A stretch of 64,000 nt of DNA, from assembly GCF_004116385.1 (NCBI RefSeq), contig NZ_PEIB01000011.1, positions 62,001-126,000 on the forward strand, given 5' to 3'. Shown piece after piece: positions 41,686-51,428 of the stretch. The notes beneath the pieces are model-generated. The model saw only the letters and a program-made list of their open reading frames with translations, made no database searches and was not told where the DNA came from. Position 1 is the first letter of the stretch, and every line of letters begins with the position of its first letter. The DNA comes from Veronia nyctiphanis (GTDB lineage: Bacteria > Pseudomonadota > Gammaproteobacteria > Enterobacterales > Vibrionaceae). The position numbers and the translations under genes were made by a program.

Positions 41686-42048
41686 TCAAAATGGCTGTAC
41701 AGATTTTTCCATTACTTCGACAAGCGTATACTTGTACGGGCTTGCATTAGCCTGGACACCACTTCCAGAAAAAGCCTTCTCAACAGCCATTTTCACTTTG
41801 TAATGATACCCCTCTTGAAAGCGGAACCCCTGAATCTGGTCGTAAAAAAGCTCACCATCAACCACCAAACACTTCCCGGGGATCAATCCCACGCAGAATT
41901 CTTTCTTTGGTGCGATATCTACCACCAGCAAATCTGCATCCGGAGAGATTCTCGGTTTAAACAGCGGTACATCGATGTTAGGAAGCTGAGGGTTGCTGCA
42001 GGCAGCCAATAAAATCGACACATGCAGAACGAGCGCTTTTTTAAACAT
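41686..42048 (-). CDS. Lipoprotein with DUF4377 domain
   Basis: A 120-residue lipoprotein. The signal peptide MFKKALVLHVSILLAAC has the lipobox LLAAC. The mature part has the pattern of DUF4377: VVDIAPKKEFCVGLIPGKCLVVDGE, then FYDQIQGFRFQEGYHYKVKMAV. The two Cys probably form a disulfide. The family occurs in lipoproteins such as those similar to HslJ/META regions and has no assigned reaction. It is a single-gene unit sharing the strong terminator at 41628-41670. Confidence 0.78.
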   Translation of the reverse strand: MFKKALVLHVSILLAACSNPQLPNIDVPLFKPRISPDADLLVVDIAPKKEFCVGLIPGKCLVVDGELFYDQIQGFRFQEGYHYKVKMAVEKAFSGSGVQANASPYKYTLVEVMEKSVQPF

Positions 42049-42410
42049 AACTCACCAATATAGCCATACCATTAGGATCGGGCGCATTTTAATCGAAATA
42101 CCCGCAGAATATCATCTATTTTTACATCAATATGACGCTGGGCCACCTGAAAATATCGCATCGATACCCATTGCGTACTATCCGCCCAACAAAGCATCTG
42201 CGCAAAAAACATTCAACAATATGGCTTCGATTTTTGACAACAGATCAAGTAAGCACGAGTAGTTTGCTCTCAAATATGACAAAAGTGTTTACCCTAGATA
42301 GTGCAACAGCAGAAAACTAAGGGAATCCTAAATTAATTTCTCAACCCCAACACACATTTGCGGCGTTGTCTGCTCTACAGTAGTGCAGGTGCTCGATTAA
42401 GGGATAAATT
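42049..42410. other. Divergent intergenic region
   Basis: About 360 bases between the DUF4377 lipoprotein and the Mpo1-like gene. AT-rich, no repeat, no recognisable gene. Confidence 0.4.
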
Positions 42411-42875
42411 ATGCGCTCGTTAAATTCATGGCTCGAAGAGTATTCTGAAAGCCACCAAAATAAAACCAATAAATTCATCCATTATTTTGCCGTTCCAAGT
42501 ATCTATTTCACAGTGATGGGCTTTCTCTATGCTCTGCCCGCTATACCTGCTCTGCCCGGCGAGTGGTGGAATAATTGGATGGTACTGATAATGCCGGTGG
42601 TCATGGTTTTTTACTTCAGCCTTTCATTAGCTTTAGGCATTGGCATGAGCCTCTTCACTGCTTTGTGTTACTACCTGCTTGTTATGTACGAACAGGCAGG
42701 GATCAGCACGGTATTTGAAATGAGCTTGGCATTGTTTGTGGTTATGTGGATATTCCAGTTCGTCGGCCACAAAATAGAAGGGAAGAAGCCATCTTTCTTC
42801 AAAGATATACAATTTTTGCTAATTGGCCCTGCATGGGTTGTTGTGTGGATGCAAAAAGCAATCGTTAATCGATAG
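42411..42875 (+). CDS. DUF962/Mpo1-like membrane protein
   Basis: A 154-residue protein with four hydrophobic segments. The pattern SLNSWLEEYSESHQNKTNKFIHYFAVPSIYF, with His15 and His24, and the later FVGHKIEGKKPSFFKDIQFLLIGPAWVV fit DUF962. The yeast member Mpo1 is an iron-dependent dioxygenase that acts on 2-hydroxy fatty acids; the conserved His residues here agree with metal binding. Whether the bacterial protein has the same activity is not known. It lies alone, 68 bases before the stop of a converging SDR gene. Confidence 0.85.
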   Translation: MRSLNSWLEEYSESHQNKTNKFIHYFAVPSIYFTVMGFLYALPAIPALPGEWWNNWMVLIMPVVMVFYFSLSLALGIGMSLFTALCYYLLVMYEQAGISTVFEMSLALFVVMWIFQFVGHKIEGKKPSFFKDIQFLLIGPAWVVVWMQKAIVNR

Positions 42876-42942
42876 ATCCAGTACCGAAAAACAATGGGAT
42901 AAATTCGTAAACGGACGTATGAATAGCCTCCATAAAAGCTGC

Positions 42943-43629
42943 CTACCAAGGCAGCTCATTTCCATCAAAGTTTAAGAACTTTCCACTTTGTGCAATATCG
43001 CTATCCAGTATCACGGACATTAATCCCGCCACGCTCTCTTCTACGTCAATGAGTGCGTTGGGCCCGCCCATGTCAGTCTTTACCCAACCAGGATGTAGCG
43101 CTAAAACGGTAAAGTCATCATTAGAGAGATCGTTACTCAAACTCTTAACCACAGAGTTAAGCGCCGCTTTCGATGAGCGATATATGTATCCACCGCCAGA
43201 GGTATTTTCCTTCATACTGCCAACTTTTGACGATAAACAGGCTATTTTTCTGCCTGATCCTGCCATCAGGTTAGGGTAAACGGCTTCAATCAGCTTAAGC
43301 GGCGCAATGGTGTTTATCTCCAATACCTGCCGCCATTCTTCTTCGTCAGTATTACCAAAGCCATAACCTTTAGGGCCAAAGTACCCTGCATTGTTTATGA
43401 GTATGTCGATAGCTGGAAGTTGCTTTACCAGGTCGGGTAACGCTTTATAATTTGTCACATCAAATTGAATCAATGTCAGCCTATCTTCTTTGTCCAAGAG
43501 TTTGATAAGAGTGTCAGCGCTTTTTGCGTCACGATAGGTGGCAAACACACGAAACTGAGACTTGAGACACTGCTTTACAAACTCAAGGCCGATACCGCGA
43601 TTTGCACCCGTGATAAGTACTGTTTTCAT
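42943..43629 (-). CDS. Short-chain dehydrogenase/reductase
   Basis: A 228-residue SDR of the classical type. The cofactor site is TGANRGIG near the N-terminus, NNAG appears as ILINNAGYFG, and the catalytic Ser-Tyr-Lys are in CLSSKVGSM and YIYRSSKAA (Y-x-x-x-K, as YRSSK). The Arg in the first loop (ATYRDAKS) suggests a preference for NADP. The start ATG 43629 fits the family; 26 extra residues upstream in the frame do not. The substrate is unknown; related proteins act on carbonyls such as C-factor-like SDRs. Confidence 0.87.
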   Translation of the reverse strand: MKTVLITGANRGIGLEFVKQCLKSQFRVFATYRDAKSADTLIKLLDKEDRLTLIQFDVTNYKALPDLVKQLPAIDILINNAGYFGPKGYGFGNTDEEEWRQVLEINTIAPLKLIEAVYPNLMAGSGRKIACLSSKVGSMKENTSGGGYIYRSSKAALNSVVKSLSNDLSNDDFTVLALHPGWVKTDMGGPNALIDVEESVAGLMSVILDSDIAQSGKFLNFDGNELPW

Positions 43630-43846
43630 GCTCAATATTCTCCGCAGATTATTTTTCAAAACATAAGACGCTCTCTGGATCCTGTCTTTTGTTATTGAGT
43701 GCCTCAATAGGCTTTCTCATAACTGTCATCAACTTATCGTTCAAAAACTCGCTATTCAATGTTTGTTCAAGGTGATGTTGCAGTATGATTGATGACATTG
43801 GTCATATTGATGAATATCCAATAACAGTACGAATGAGGTTGATGTA

Positions 43847-44649
43847 ATGTCTGGATTGAAGGTTCAAGCGCCAATGAGCCTATTATCTTTTTACATGGTG
43901 GCGGTGGTGCAGCTCGGATGTGGGAACCACAGATTGTCGCGTTTAGTGGAGGTTACCACTGTATCGCACCAGATTTACCTGCTCATGGTGACAATAAGAT
44001 TGAACATACATTTACGATCAGCAGTGCAGCTAATTATGTCATCGAGGTAATTGAAAAGCTTGCGGCAAATTCAAAGGTACATTTGGTTGGGCTTTCAATG
44101 GGGGCACAAATCGCTCTAAATCTTTTCGATCGACGTCCTGATCTGTTTGCCAGCTGCCTGGCTAGTAGCCCATCGCTGATACCACAACCTGGTGCCAAAT
44201 GGTTGACTGGCAGCTTGATGTATCACTCCTATAAATGGTGCCTTCAGCCACTCAACAATTTTCTGTGGTGGTCAGAGCTTAATCGGCGGTATTCGGCAGG
44301 GGTTCCCAGTCAGTACGCAGACGCCTTTTTCCAGAATTTACAAAAAGTGGATGCCAAATCATTTATTGAGACATTAGCAGCAAATCAAACCTTCAGGTTG
44401 GCAAAAGATTGGCAGACTTCGGTACCCACGCTTGTTGTCGCTGGGCAGGGAGAGCATAAAACCATGCTGGAATCCATCAACCAATTGCAGGGTAAGCACA
44501 ACGTTACGGTCGGGCTTATTGAACATGATTCATCGATTAAATTGGCGCAGCAGCATAACTGGAGTATTTCTGTACCAAACGCATTTAATCAGTTGTTGCG
44601 TGCTTGGTTTACTGAACAACAGTTGCCTGACAATGTAACGGTTTTATAG
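43847..44649 (+). CDS. Alpha/beta hydrolase (frameshifted as read)
   Basis: A reconstructed 267-residue hydrolase. ATG 43847 follows GAGG by 8 bases. With one A added at 43855 the N-terminus reads MSGIEGSSANEPIIFLHGGGGAARMWEP, which restores the HGGGG oxyanion-hole motif. The nucleophile elbow is VGLSMGAQIA (Ser in G-x-S-x-G), and IEHDSSIKLAQQHNW near the end may carry the catalytic His. The substrate is unknown. The gene is divergent from the SDR gene with a gap of about 220 bases. Confidence 0.8.
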
Positions 44650-44854
44650 GTCAAACATAGGGTTGCGTCATGCTATCTAATTGCTAACTTAAGGTTTTGC
44701 GCACCGAGGTTAAGTTGCGGTTCATCAACTGCTACGGCAAAAGGTTATTGGTGTGCGAGCCATTTTGATACCTGTTCATCGAACATTGGGCATGAGTAAG
44801 GGTTAGCGCGAAACTAGGTAGGTCTGATATGAACGCAAGTCGTGTAAATCCAGA

Positions 44855-44882
44855 AACAAAAAACGCTGCCAAGAGGCAGCGC
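44855..44882 (-). terminator. Rho-independent terminator of the chitinase gene
   Basis: On the minus strand GCGCTGCC and GGCAGCG pair around TCTT, followed by six T. It lies 20 bases after the reconstructed chitinase stop, which supports that stop. Confidence 0.88.
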
Positions 44883-44901
44883 TTGAATTGTTTGTCTGAT
44901 G

Positions 44902-46353
44902 TTACACCTGTTTCCAGGCCCCACTGCTCACTGGTTGCAGGGTTATCACCCTTGGTCCAGTAGCGTGCTTCGTAGGTGACACCGTCAACAACAACCTGAT
45001 CACCGGTATTATAAACCTTATCTGCATTCCACGCATTTGGGTCTACTTCACCGCCAGAGCCTGTGCCATCGCCGTTACCCGGTTTTTCCAGTTTTTCTAC
45101 AACAGTCACTTCTGGCCATCTTGCGTGTGAACCATAGAAATTGGTCACACACTTCTGGTAGTCGCCCGGTACAAGTGCAGAGTATGCTGTTTGATAACCC
45201 ACCAGCTCACATTCGAATGAGAAGCCTTCAGGGCGGTCTGCATAGTATTTCCAGTTGCCGTCCCAGTTAGTGTACAGAACGTCTGTTGCACCGTTCAGGT
45301 TGAGGCTACCGTAAGGCGTTTGCTGCCAGCAGGTATTCTTCTCATCTGCGCCGATGGCAATCTGATAATGCTCAGCCAAGCCTTCCCAGTAACGAATACG
45401 GTTGACTGGCTGACCCTTAGTCTTGTTCTGCTCACCACACTCAATGCCGCCATTGATGATATTGATTGTCGTACCAAAACCGTAACCAATGCCCGCTTCT
45501 TTCTCACGCAGTGACGGTGACCAAGTTCCATCAATAACGTGAAGCATTGCTGGTTTAGGTGCCTGAGGTGTCAGGAAGAACCAAATTGCTGACGCTAGAT
45601 TAAGCCATGAATCTGCTACTAAACCCGGGCTCTCAAGCAAAACGGTCGCGTCGCCGTCAAACATGGCTTCAGAGAACATGCCGTAGTTAAAGTGGTAAGA
45701 AAGCTGTTTCGCACCACGACCAAAGTAGCCTTCGCCCGCCGTACAAGGCCAACGCTTGTTCTGCCAGTCGTTCTGGCCACAACCCGTGGTGTAACCTTCT
45801 TGTCCTTCTGACCAACCCATTTCACGAACGTGAACTAGTGCCTGTTGCCACTCTTCAAGGGCTAATGGGTTATCAGACGTGTTATCAATAGCAATGTGTC
45901 CGCCCGTCTCTTGTGAGAAGTGAGCAAAGGCGGTGACAATTGAACGCTCACAGATAGCATCTGCATCGCGGTTATCCGCGTAGTCGCCGCAGAATGCCGG
46001 GAACTTACCGATTGCGCGAAGGAAACGCGTGTAGGTATATTCAGGTGCAGCCATCTGAGTCAGGAAGTTCCACTCAGATTCAGGGAAAACACGTTCAACA
46101 CGTTTTACGTTATCTGGGTTGCTGGCGAGCCCCGTGTCGATAGCTTCAACAACGTTGTTTGGACGCGTCTCCAGTGCTTTCGCCCAGATTTTGTACATAG
46201 GGTCTGAAGTTAACGCAGCTTCCGCTGCTTCAATTTCCGCTTTCTCAACCAAATAAGCGCCTTGCTTTTCAGGGTCAGGCTGGGGAGACATGGTAATTGC
46301 ACTCTGGCAGAGAAACTCATGCCGACCAATAGTGCTAGCAGTCCTTTTTTCAT
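44902..46353 (-). CDS. Secreted GH19 chitinase with C-terminal chitin-binding domain (frameshifted at both ends)
   Basis: About 484 residues. The main frame shows a family 19 catalytic domain: FAHFSQETGGH with the catalytic Glu, GYFGRGAKQLSYHFNYG, and TTINIINGGIECG. A Gly-rich linker (GDGTGSGGEVD) joins it to a chitin-binding domain of CBM5/12 type (WNADKVYNTGDQVVVDGVTYEARYWTKGDNP). ATG 46353 lies behind AAGGA and starts a signal peptide (MKKGLLALLVGMSFSA); one G is missing at 46306. Near 44919-44922 the end of the binding domain is out of frame; the frame that ends in AWKQV-stop at 44902 sits just before a terminator. It degrades chitin outside the cell. Confidence 0.87.
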
Positions 46354-46866
46354 AAAAATCATTCCTTGTTTCAGGACAATGTAGGGTACAGAGTTTTTTA
46401 TTCACGCTCTTTTATTGTTAAGCCATGTACCCTGCCCCGAAAACACTCTACCCATCCGTTAACAAGGAGATAGTATGTCATCGTATGATTGCAGAATAAC
46501 TCCGGCGCTCAGGTACATGGCGAGGCTGAATATATAGTGAAAGCGTACAGCTTCTCAATAACGTGACATTTGAATTACAGTCAGAACGAACATCAGAATT
46601 CAGACGATTTAACTGTGCCGTAAAGCCACTACGAGCAGAAATGCTTGGATATGAAGGACTGGTAACGGATAGGCGAGATAATAAATAGCATTATCAATAT
46701 TTCACTATTGTTTCAGTGATGCGAGATATTTCAAATCTATCAATAGGTGCTGTTTCATGATGTTTCAAACACCTGAGCTGAAAGCCAAAGCGTAAAGAAG
46801 ATCAAAAAGGCCACGGGTTCCTGAACAAGAAAGAACACCATGGCCTTAATTTAAAGCAGTGAGTAG
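46354..46866. other. Intergenic region upstream of the chitinase gene
   Basis: About 510 bases between the chitinase start and the end of the ammonium transporter gene. It should hold the chitinase promoter. I see no gene. A pair of distant AGGCCA/TGGCCT arms near 46811-46852 is a weak candidate for the amt terminator. Confidence 0.4.
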
Positions 46867-48087
46867 TTACTCGGCGCTGGTAGAAGAAATCTTATGAATC
46901 GCCAAGTCTGCTCCGCGATATTCATCTTCTTCAGACAGACGTAAGCCGATAGCCAACTTCAACACGCCGTACACCAAGAAAGCACCCGCCACCGCAACAG
47001 TAATACCCAGAAGCGTACCCATGATCTGAACAGTGAGGCTAACACCACCGAGGCCACCCAGAGAAGATGCGCCGAAGATACCCGCTGCGATACCACCCCA
47101 TGCGCCACAAAGACCGTGAAGTGGCCATACACCCAGTACATCGTCTATTTGAGTTTTATTTTGCAGATAGGTAAACACGTAAACGAACAGTGCACCGGCT
47201 ACGAGGCCTGTTACCAAAGCGCCAATTGGGTGCATCAAGTCTGAGCCTGCGCAAATTGCCACCAAACCAGCCAACGGGCCATTATGGATAAAGCCCGGGT
47301 CATTCTTACCCGCTACCATCGCAGCCAAAATACCGCCGACCATCGCCATTAGCGAGTTCATCGCGACCAGACCACTGATTCCATTCAGTGTTTGCGCAGA
47401 CATGACGTTGAAACCAAACCAGCCCACAGCAAGGATCCACGCTCCCAGCGCCAAGAAAGGAATGTTTGATGGTGCGAAGTTAGTATGCTTACCCGCTCTT
47501 ACACGACCGTTTCTCATGCCAAGAAACAGAACAGCAATCAGTGCAATCCAGCCACCAACACCATGTACAACCACAGATCCGGCAAAGTCGTGGAACCCAA
47601 CACCGTAGCTTTCTTCAAACCATGCTTGTAGACCGAAGTTGCCGTTCCAGATCATGCCCTCGAAAAGTGGGTATACAAGTGCGACTGTCAGGAATGTTGC
47701 AGCTAGAATAGGGTAAAAACGCGCTCTTTCGGCAATGCCTCCCGACACAATAGCCGGAATCGCTGCTGCAAATGTGAGCAAGAAGAAAAACTTAACCAGC
47801 TCGTATCCATTCCCCTGAGAGAGTGTTTCGGCATCAGCGAAGAAGGTGCCACCGTATGCGACCCAGTAGCCGATAAAGAAGTAAGCGATAGCTGACACGC
47901 CAAAGTCAGCAAGGATTTTAACCAAGGCATTCACTTGGTTTTTGTGTCGGACGGTACCGACTTCAAGAAAAGCAAACCCCGCATGCATCAGGAACACCAT
48001 AATGGCACCCAATAATAAAAACATTGTGTCGGAACTCTGCGTCAGTGTCTGTACCGCGCCATGTACTTCGGTCACTGATGTGGTCAT
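46867..48087 (-). CDS. amt: Ammonium transporter (Amt/MEP/Rh family)
   Basis: An intact 406-residue channel with 11 membrane helices. Typical blocks are AFLEVGTVRHKNQVN, FAGSVVVHGVGGWIALIAVLFLG (with the pore His in helix 5), WFGFNVMSA, and VWPLHGLCGAWGGIAAGIFG (second pore His). ATG 48087 with GGAGAG eight bases upstream is the best start; the 10 residues of open frame before it are not needed. No glnK gene lies next to it, so its PII regulator would be coded elsewhere. Expression under nitrogen limitation is likely, but I cannot find a clear sigma-54 promoter. Confidence 0.94.
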   Translation of the reverse strand: MTTSVTEVHGAVQTLTQSSDTMFLLLGAIMVFLMHAGFAFLEVGTVRHKNQVNALVKILADFGVSAIAYFFIGYWVAYGGTFFADAETLSQGNGYELVKFFFLLTFAAAIPAIVSGGIAERARFYPILAATFLTVALVYPLFEGMIWNGNFGLQAWFEESYGVGFHDFAGSVVVHGVGGWIALIAVLFLGMRNGRVRAGKHTNFAPSNIPFLALGAWILAVGWFGFNVMSAQTLNGISGLVAMNSLMAMVGGILAAMVAGKNDPGFIHNGPLAGLVAICAGSDLMHPIGALVTGLVAGALFVYVFTYLQNKTQIDDVLGVWPLHGLCGAWGGIAAGIFGASSLGGLGGVSLTVQIMGTLLGITVAVAGAFLVYGVLKLAIGLRLSEEDEYRGADLAIHKISSTSAE

Positions 48088-48405
48088 TACTTGTACTCTC
48101 CGTTGTATTTCGCACACTTCCTGTGCGTGTTTTATTTTTATTCACCAAGTTGGTGATTAAGTCCAATCAGAAGATTTCAAGCAATACACGTACCAAGTCG
48201 CCCCAAGCATTTAATCCGTTATTAAACAATCAATTAAATAGTTAGGGTCATCTTTCATGGTGTGAATATGCATTAAATGAGGGCATAAAATTCTCATCGC
48301 GCACTCACATGGTGCATTTAGGTCGCACAACAATTAGGCAGGTGGCACATAGAGAGGTTATAGCGCTAACGAATAGATCAGGGACGATAATAGTCTATGA
48401 ATAGG
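48088..48405. other. Intergenic region between two leftward genes
   Basis: About 320 bases upstream of amt. It must contain the amt promoter. No clear sigma-54 -24/-12 element is visible on the correct strand, and no gene. Confidence 0.4.
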
Positions 48406-49113
48406 TTAATCAGTGGTGGCCCATTGAGTAATGAAGTTCGAAATAAGATTTGCTTTCTCCAACGGAAGCATATGCCCTTTTCCATCGAAGACTTTTTGTT
48501 GCACACTCTGTCTCGAGGCAACGAGGCTTTCACACCAAGGGACATCTACCAGCGGATCGTGTTTGCTGTAAACCAAACTTATCGGGACAGTTAATTGCGA
48601 CAAAACATCTAAGAGATCATCTCTCTCGGTCGTCGCTGATATTTGCCGGATGAATTCCTCTCTACCTAACTGCGCATCCATATCCATCATAATTTCGATA
48701 ATGCTCTGCGAACAAGTTTCCGGATCAAGAAAAGCAGCGGCTTTTCTCTCTGTCATTCCTTGGTATTTACCGCTTTGCAGCGCACTCAATAACAACTTAC
48801 GGTGGGAAATTTCGGCATGACTCAGGGCACATGGGCTGTTCGAAATGATCATCAGCTTTGAAACAAGCTCCGGATAACGTGAGGTCAGGCTTGCAGCCAA
48901 ATAACCGCCAAGAGAAAAGCCAACAAGGGGAATGTTCATTCCAGATAAACGCTGCCGAAGATTATCGACGATATCATCGATAGATTCGCCAGCGGATATA
49001 GGTAGATGATGAAGCCGAACAGAGGAAGGCGTAACGAGATGTTGCCATAACGCCTTATTGCACATGGTACCGGGTAGTAGATAAATATCTACCGGTTGCT
49101 CTTGTTCAGCCAC
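48406..49113 (-). CDS. Alpha/beta hydrolase
   Basis: A 235-residue hydrolase. LLPGTMCNKALW is the oxyanion loop region, VGFSLGGYLAASL the nucleophile elbow (Ser in G-x-S-x-G), KHDPLVDV holds the acid and GKGHMLPLE the catalytic His. The fold matches BioH-like and other small esterases, but the substrate is not known. It starts 10 bases after the stop of a glutaredoxin gene, so the two form an operon. Confidence 0.85.
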   Translation of the reverse strand: MAEQEQPVDIYLLPGTMCNKALWQHLVTPSSVRLHHLPISAGESIDDIVDNLRQRLSGMNIPLVGFSLGGYLAASLTSRYPELVSKLMIISNSPCALSHAEISHRKLLLSALQSGKYQGMTERKAAAFLDPETCSQSIIEIMMDMDAQLGREEFIRQISATTERDDLLDVLSQLTVPISLVYSKHDPLVDVPWCESLVASRQSVQQKVFDGKGHMLPLEKANLISNFITQWATTD

Positions 49114-49123
49114 TCGGGTCTTC

Positions 49124-49384
49124 TCAAGCGTATTCTTGCTTCAGGTATGCAATGATATCATCCGATTCATACAACCAGCGTACGCTATCGCCCTCTTCGA
49201 TCCGCAAGCATGGTACCTGTCGTTTACCACCACCAGTAACTAACTCTTCGAGATACTGCTTATTCTCCCTGATATTACGCGTTTCGAGACCTAAACCCAT
49301 CAGTTTGACGGCAGCACGAACTTTAATACAAAACGGGCAAGCATTGAAATGATAGAGCTGGATCCCTGCGATATCTTTTGCCAT
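49124..49384 (-). CDS. Glutaredoxin-like protein
   Basis: An 86-residue glutaredoxin with the active site NACPFCIKVR and the cis-Pro region RQVPCLRI. It ends with the usual helix (SDDIIAYLKQEY). An excellent ribosome binding site (AAGGAGG) lies before ATG 49384. Proteins of this type reduce disulfides with glutathione. It is the first gene of a two-gene operon with the alpha/beta hydrolase. An extra Cys next to the cis-Pro (VPCL) is unusual and could be glutathionylated. Confidence 0.9.
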   Translation of the reverse strand: MAKDIAGIQLYHFNACPFCIKVRAAVKLMGLGLETRNIRENKQYLEELVTGGGKRQVPCLRIEEGDSVRWLYESDDIIAYLKQEYA

Positions 49385-49492
49385 AACGAAAACCTCCTTG
49401 AAAACGCTTCTTAGAGGAGTTTATCGCATAACAAGCTTCCATGTTGTGCATCATTAGTGAGGAGTTTGATCTAGCAGGCACTAATTTAGTCA

Positions 49493-50919
49493 TTAATTAG
49501 CGGGATCCTGATACTTTGTAGAGTACATCTGCACCAGATTACGCCCAAGCTCCTTGGCGCTGTAGAGAGCCTTGTCAGCTCTCACTAACACATTCTGTGT
49601 TACTTCTTCTACGATCTTTTCTTCTTTTGTACAGGCTAAACCAATAGACACCGTGATGCATTTCGAATCAGTTCCACCACTGTGCGGAATACCCATTTCC
49701 TCAACACGCTCACACAAGTCTTGAGCATGATTAAAGCCTTGATCTTCATTATCAGCAGTCAACACCAGCATAAACTCCTCTCCTCCAAGCCTGAATGCGA
49801 AGCCAGACTTTTCTCGCGCAAAAGCATCGAGTTCACCAGAAACGAGCACCAGTGCGTTGTCACCATAGATGTGGCCATAGGTATCGTTGTAAGCCTTAAA
49901 GTGATCAATATCGATATAGAGGCCGCACAGCATTTTCTCAGGGTGCTCTTTCCTGAGAAGTTGCAGTTTTTCTGTCAAAGACCGTCGATTTAATAAGCCC
50001 GTCAGAGGGTCTCGACGCGACAGATCATCCAACTCACGATTTTGACGAGCCACATTGTCGATAAGCTTGCTAAATTGTCTCGAAAGCTCACCGATCTCGT
50101 CCTGACGCCTTAGCCCCGGTGATGATTGATGTTCCAGTTCAGAAATACTGCCCTTCATATGCTCCGACAGCGCTTTTAGTGGTGTCGAAATACTGAAAGA
50201 TAAAAACATCAGCAAGGGATAGAGAGAAAAATCGTGACGATAAACTCTCTGATGCTGTCTTCGATAAACAGTCTCTTCAGGCGTGTAATATCACTGATAT
50301 CAAAGAGTAATTCAGCATGCCCTGCATACCCATTCTTCAACAGCACTTTGACGTAAAGGTACTCACGCTCAAGATCGACATGGCTTAGCCCTTTACTTCG
50401 GAAATGATTAAGATCCATTAAATTTGTGGCATTGTACATCTTACTCTTTTCATACAAGTCTTTCGATTCACCGAGTCGCTCAAGGAGAAAGTTCACTTTT
50501 ACCAAATCTGCACTCTTGTCAGATTTCCTCTCTTCGAGTCGCTTTATTCTTTGATTGAGGTTAGCAGCGTAATTCTTCTCGAAATGAACACGCCATAACA
50601 GACTGGAATCTCTGTCATAAGCAATAGATATGGGTTGATTGTTGAAACTCGACTTCCCATTCACCAACAAATATCTCAGGCCATGTTGTTTGGATAAGTC
50701 TGATTTGAAGCTCGGCAACAAAAGGCGCGCGTAGTTACTGCCTGTAGCCGCATCACTGATGTAAGAGACCAATGACACTATGCTGCTCTCTCTTGCGTCA
50801 ATAGAGCTTTTTATTAGAGAGCTCACTGCATTTTTGTAGTTGTAATACGTGATCCCAACTATCACCAACGATACTAGAAGCAGATGAGAAACGAAGATTT
50901 TTGTTCTAATCGAGTTCAT
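49493..50919 (-). CDS. Membrane diguanylate cyclase with periplasmic sensor region (frameshifted as read)
   Basis: A reconstructed 475-residue protein. It has an N-terminal TM helix (SHLLLVSLVIVGITYYNY), a periplasmic region of about 190 residues, a second TM helix (IFLSIPLLMFLSFSI, restored by one G/C at 50216-50218), a HAMP-like stretch (PLKALSEHM...DEIGELSRQF), and a GGDEF domain with the intact active site GGEEF. RRDPLTGLLNRR and YIDIDHFKAYNDTYGH are typical. The inhibitory RxxD site upstream of GGEEF is absent. It makes cyclic di-GMP. It starts two bases after the stop of the P460-like cytochrome gene, so both are translated together and the cytochrome is a likely input. Confidence 0.88.
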
Positions 50920-50921
50920 GA

Positions 50922-51428
50922 TCAGTTCTTATTTGTAAACACATCAATGATTGGCGTGGAACAAGTACCGCCCCGGCATATCTCTTTGTAACCGATATGA
51001 CATGAGTAACAGGTTTCTACATGCAACGACGGGTGTGTATGACTTATATCATTACCGACTCTGTCATAAGTGCCATAAAGTGCCTCGCCTGCTAGATGCT
51101 CGGTAACAAAAATAATGTCCTGATCCTCGAATATCGCGACAGCCGTTGTGCCGTCATCGTAAGGACCATGCTCTCCGTAGGAAGAAAGTTTATTTTCAGG
51201 GACAAAAATATTTATCTTTGTTCCCTGTCCATGGTTAATCCAGTTGTACATCTTGACGGTTTCTTGAAGAAACGTTGGTGTAGATTCGGGCAAGACAACA
51301 TCTTTAGCAGGAATGACGCTCTGCTTAACCAACACCATCTCATCCAAATTTTCAGGAAAGGTTGCATTGGAAACCGCAAAACTTGCGCCGCTGATAAGCA
51401 TAAGAGCACAAAAGATACATCTTTTCAC
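50922..51428 (-). CDS. Periplasmic P460-like c-type cytochrome
   Basis: A 168-residue secreted protein. GTG 51428 with GGAGGGAG six bases upstream is the best start, giving a signal peptide (MKRCIFCALMLISGASFA); an ATG 30 bases earlier would add residues that spoil it. One heme c site, CYSCH, lies near the C-terminus. The pattern before it (KINIFVPENKL, then AVAIFEDQDIIFVTEH) agrees with the cytochrome P460/cytochrome c'-beta type, in which the CxxCH is near the end and the fold is mainly beta. A second Cys pair (CRGGTC) follows. These proteins bind NO or oxidise small nitrogen compounds. It is coupled to the diguanylate cyclase, so it may be its periplasmic sensor. Confidence 0.68.
   Translation of the reverse strand: MKRCIFCALMLISGASFAVSNATFPENLDEMVLVKQSVIPAKDVVLPESTPTFLQETVKMYNWINHGQGTKINIFVPENKLSSYGEHGPYDDGTTAVAIFEDQDIIFVTEHLAGEALYGTYDRVGNDISHTHPSLHVETCYSCHIGYKEICRGGTCSTPIIDVFTNKN

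Noticed and set aside
44732-44901. Long C-terminal extension of the chitinase (SDKQFKRCLLAAF...)
   Set aside because: It reads through the terminator hairpin at 44855-44882 in the wrong frame; the chitin-binding domain ends in another frame at 44902.
46811-46852. Hairpin with AGGCCA/TGGCCT arms as amt terminator
   Set aside because: The loop is close to 30 bases and the T run is weak; not strong enough to list as a feature.
48336-48360. TGGCAC element as a sigma-54 promoter for amt
   Set aside because: It is on the plus strand, opposite to amt, and the -12 part (TTGC) is not present.
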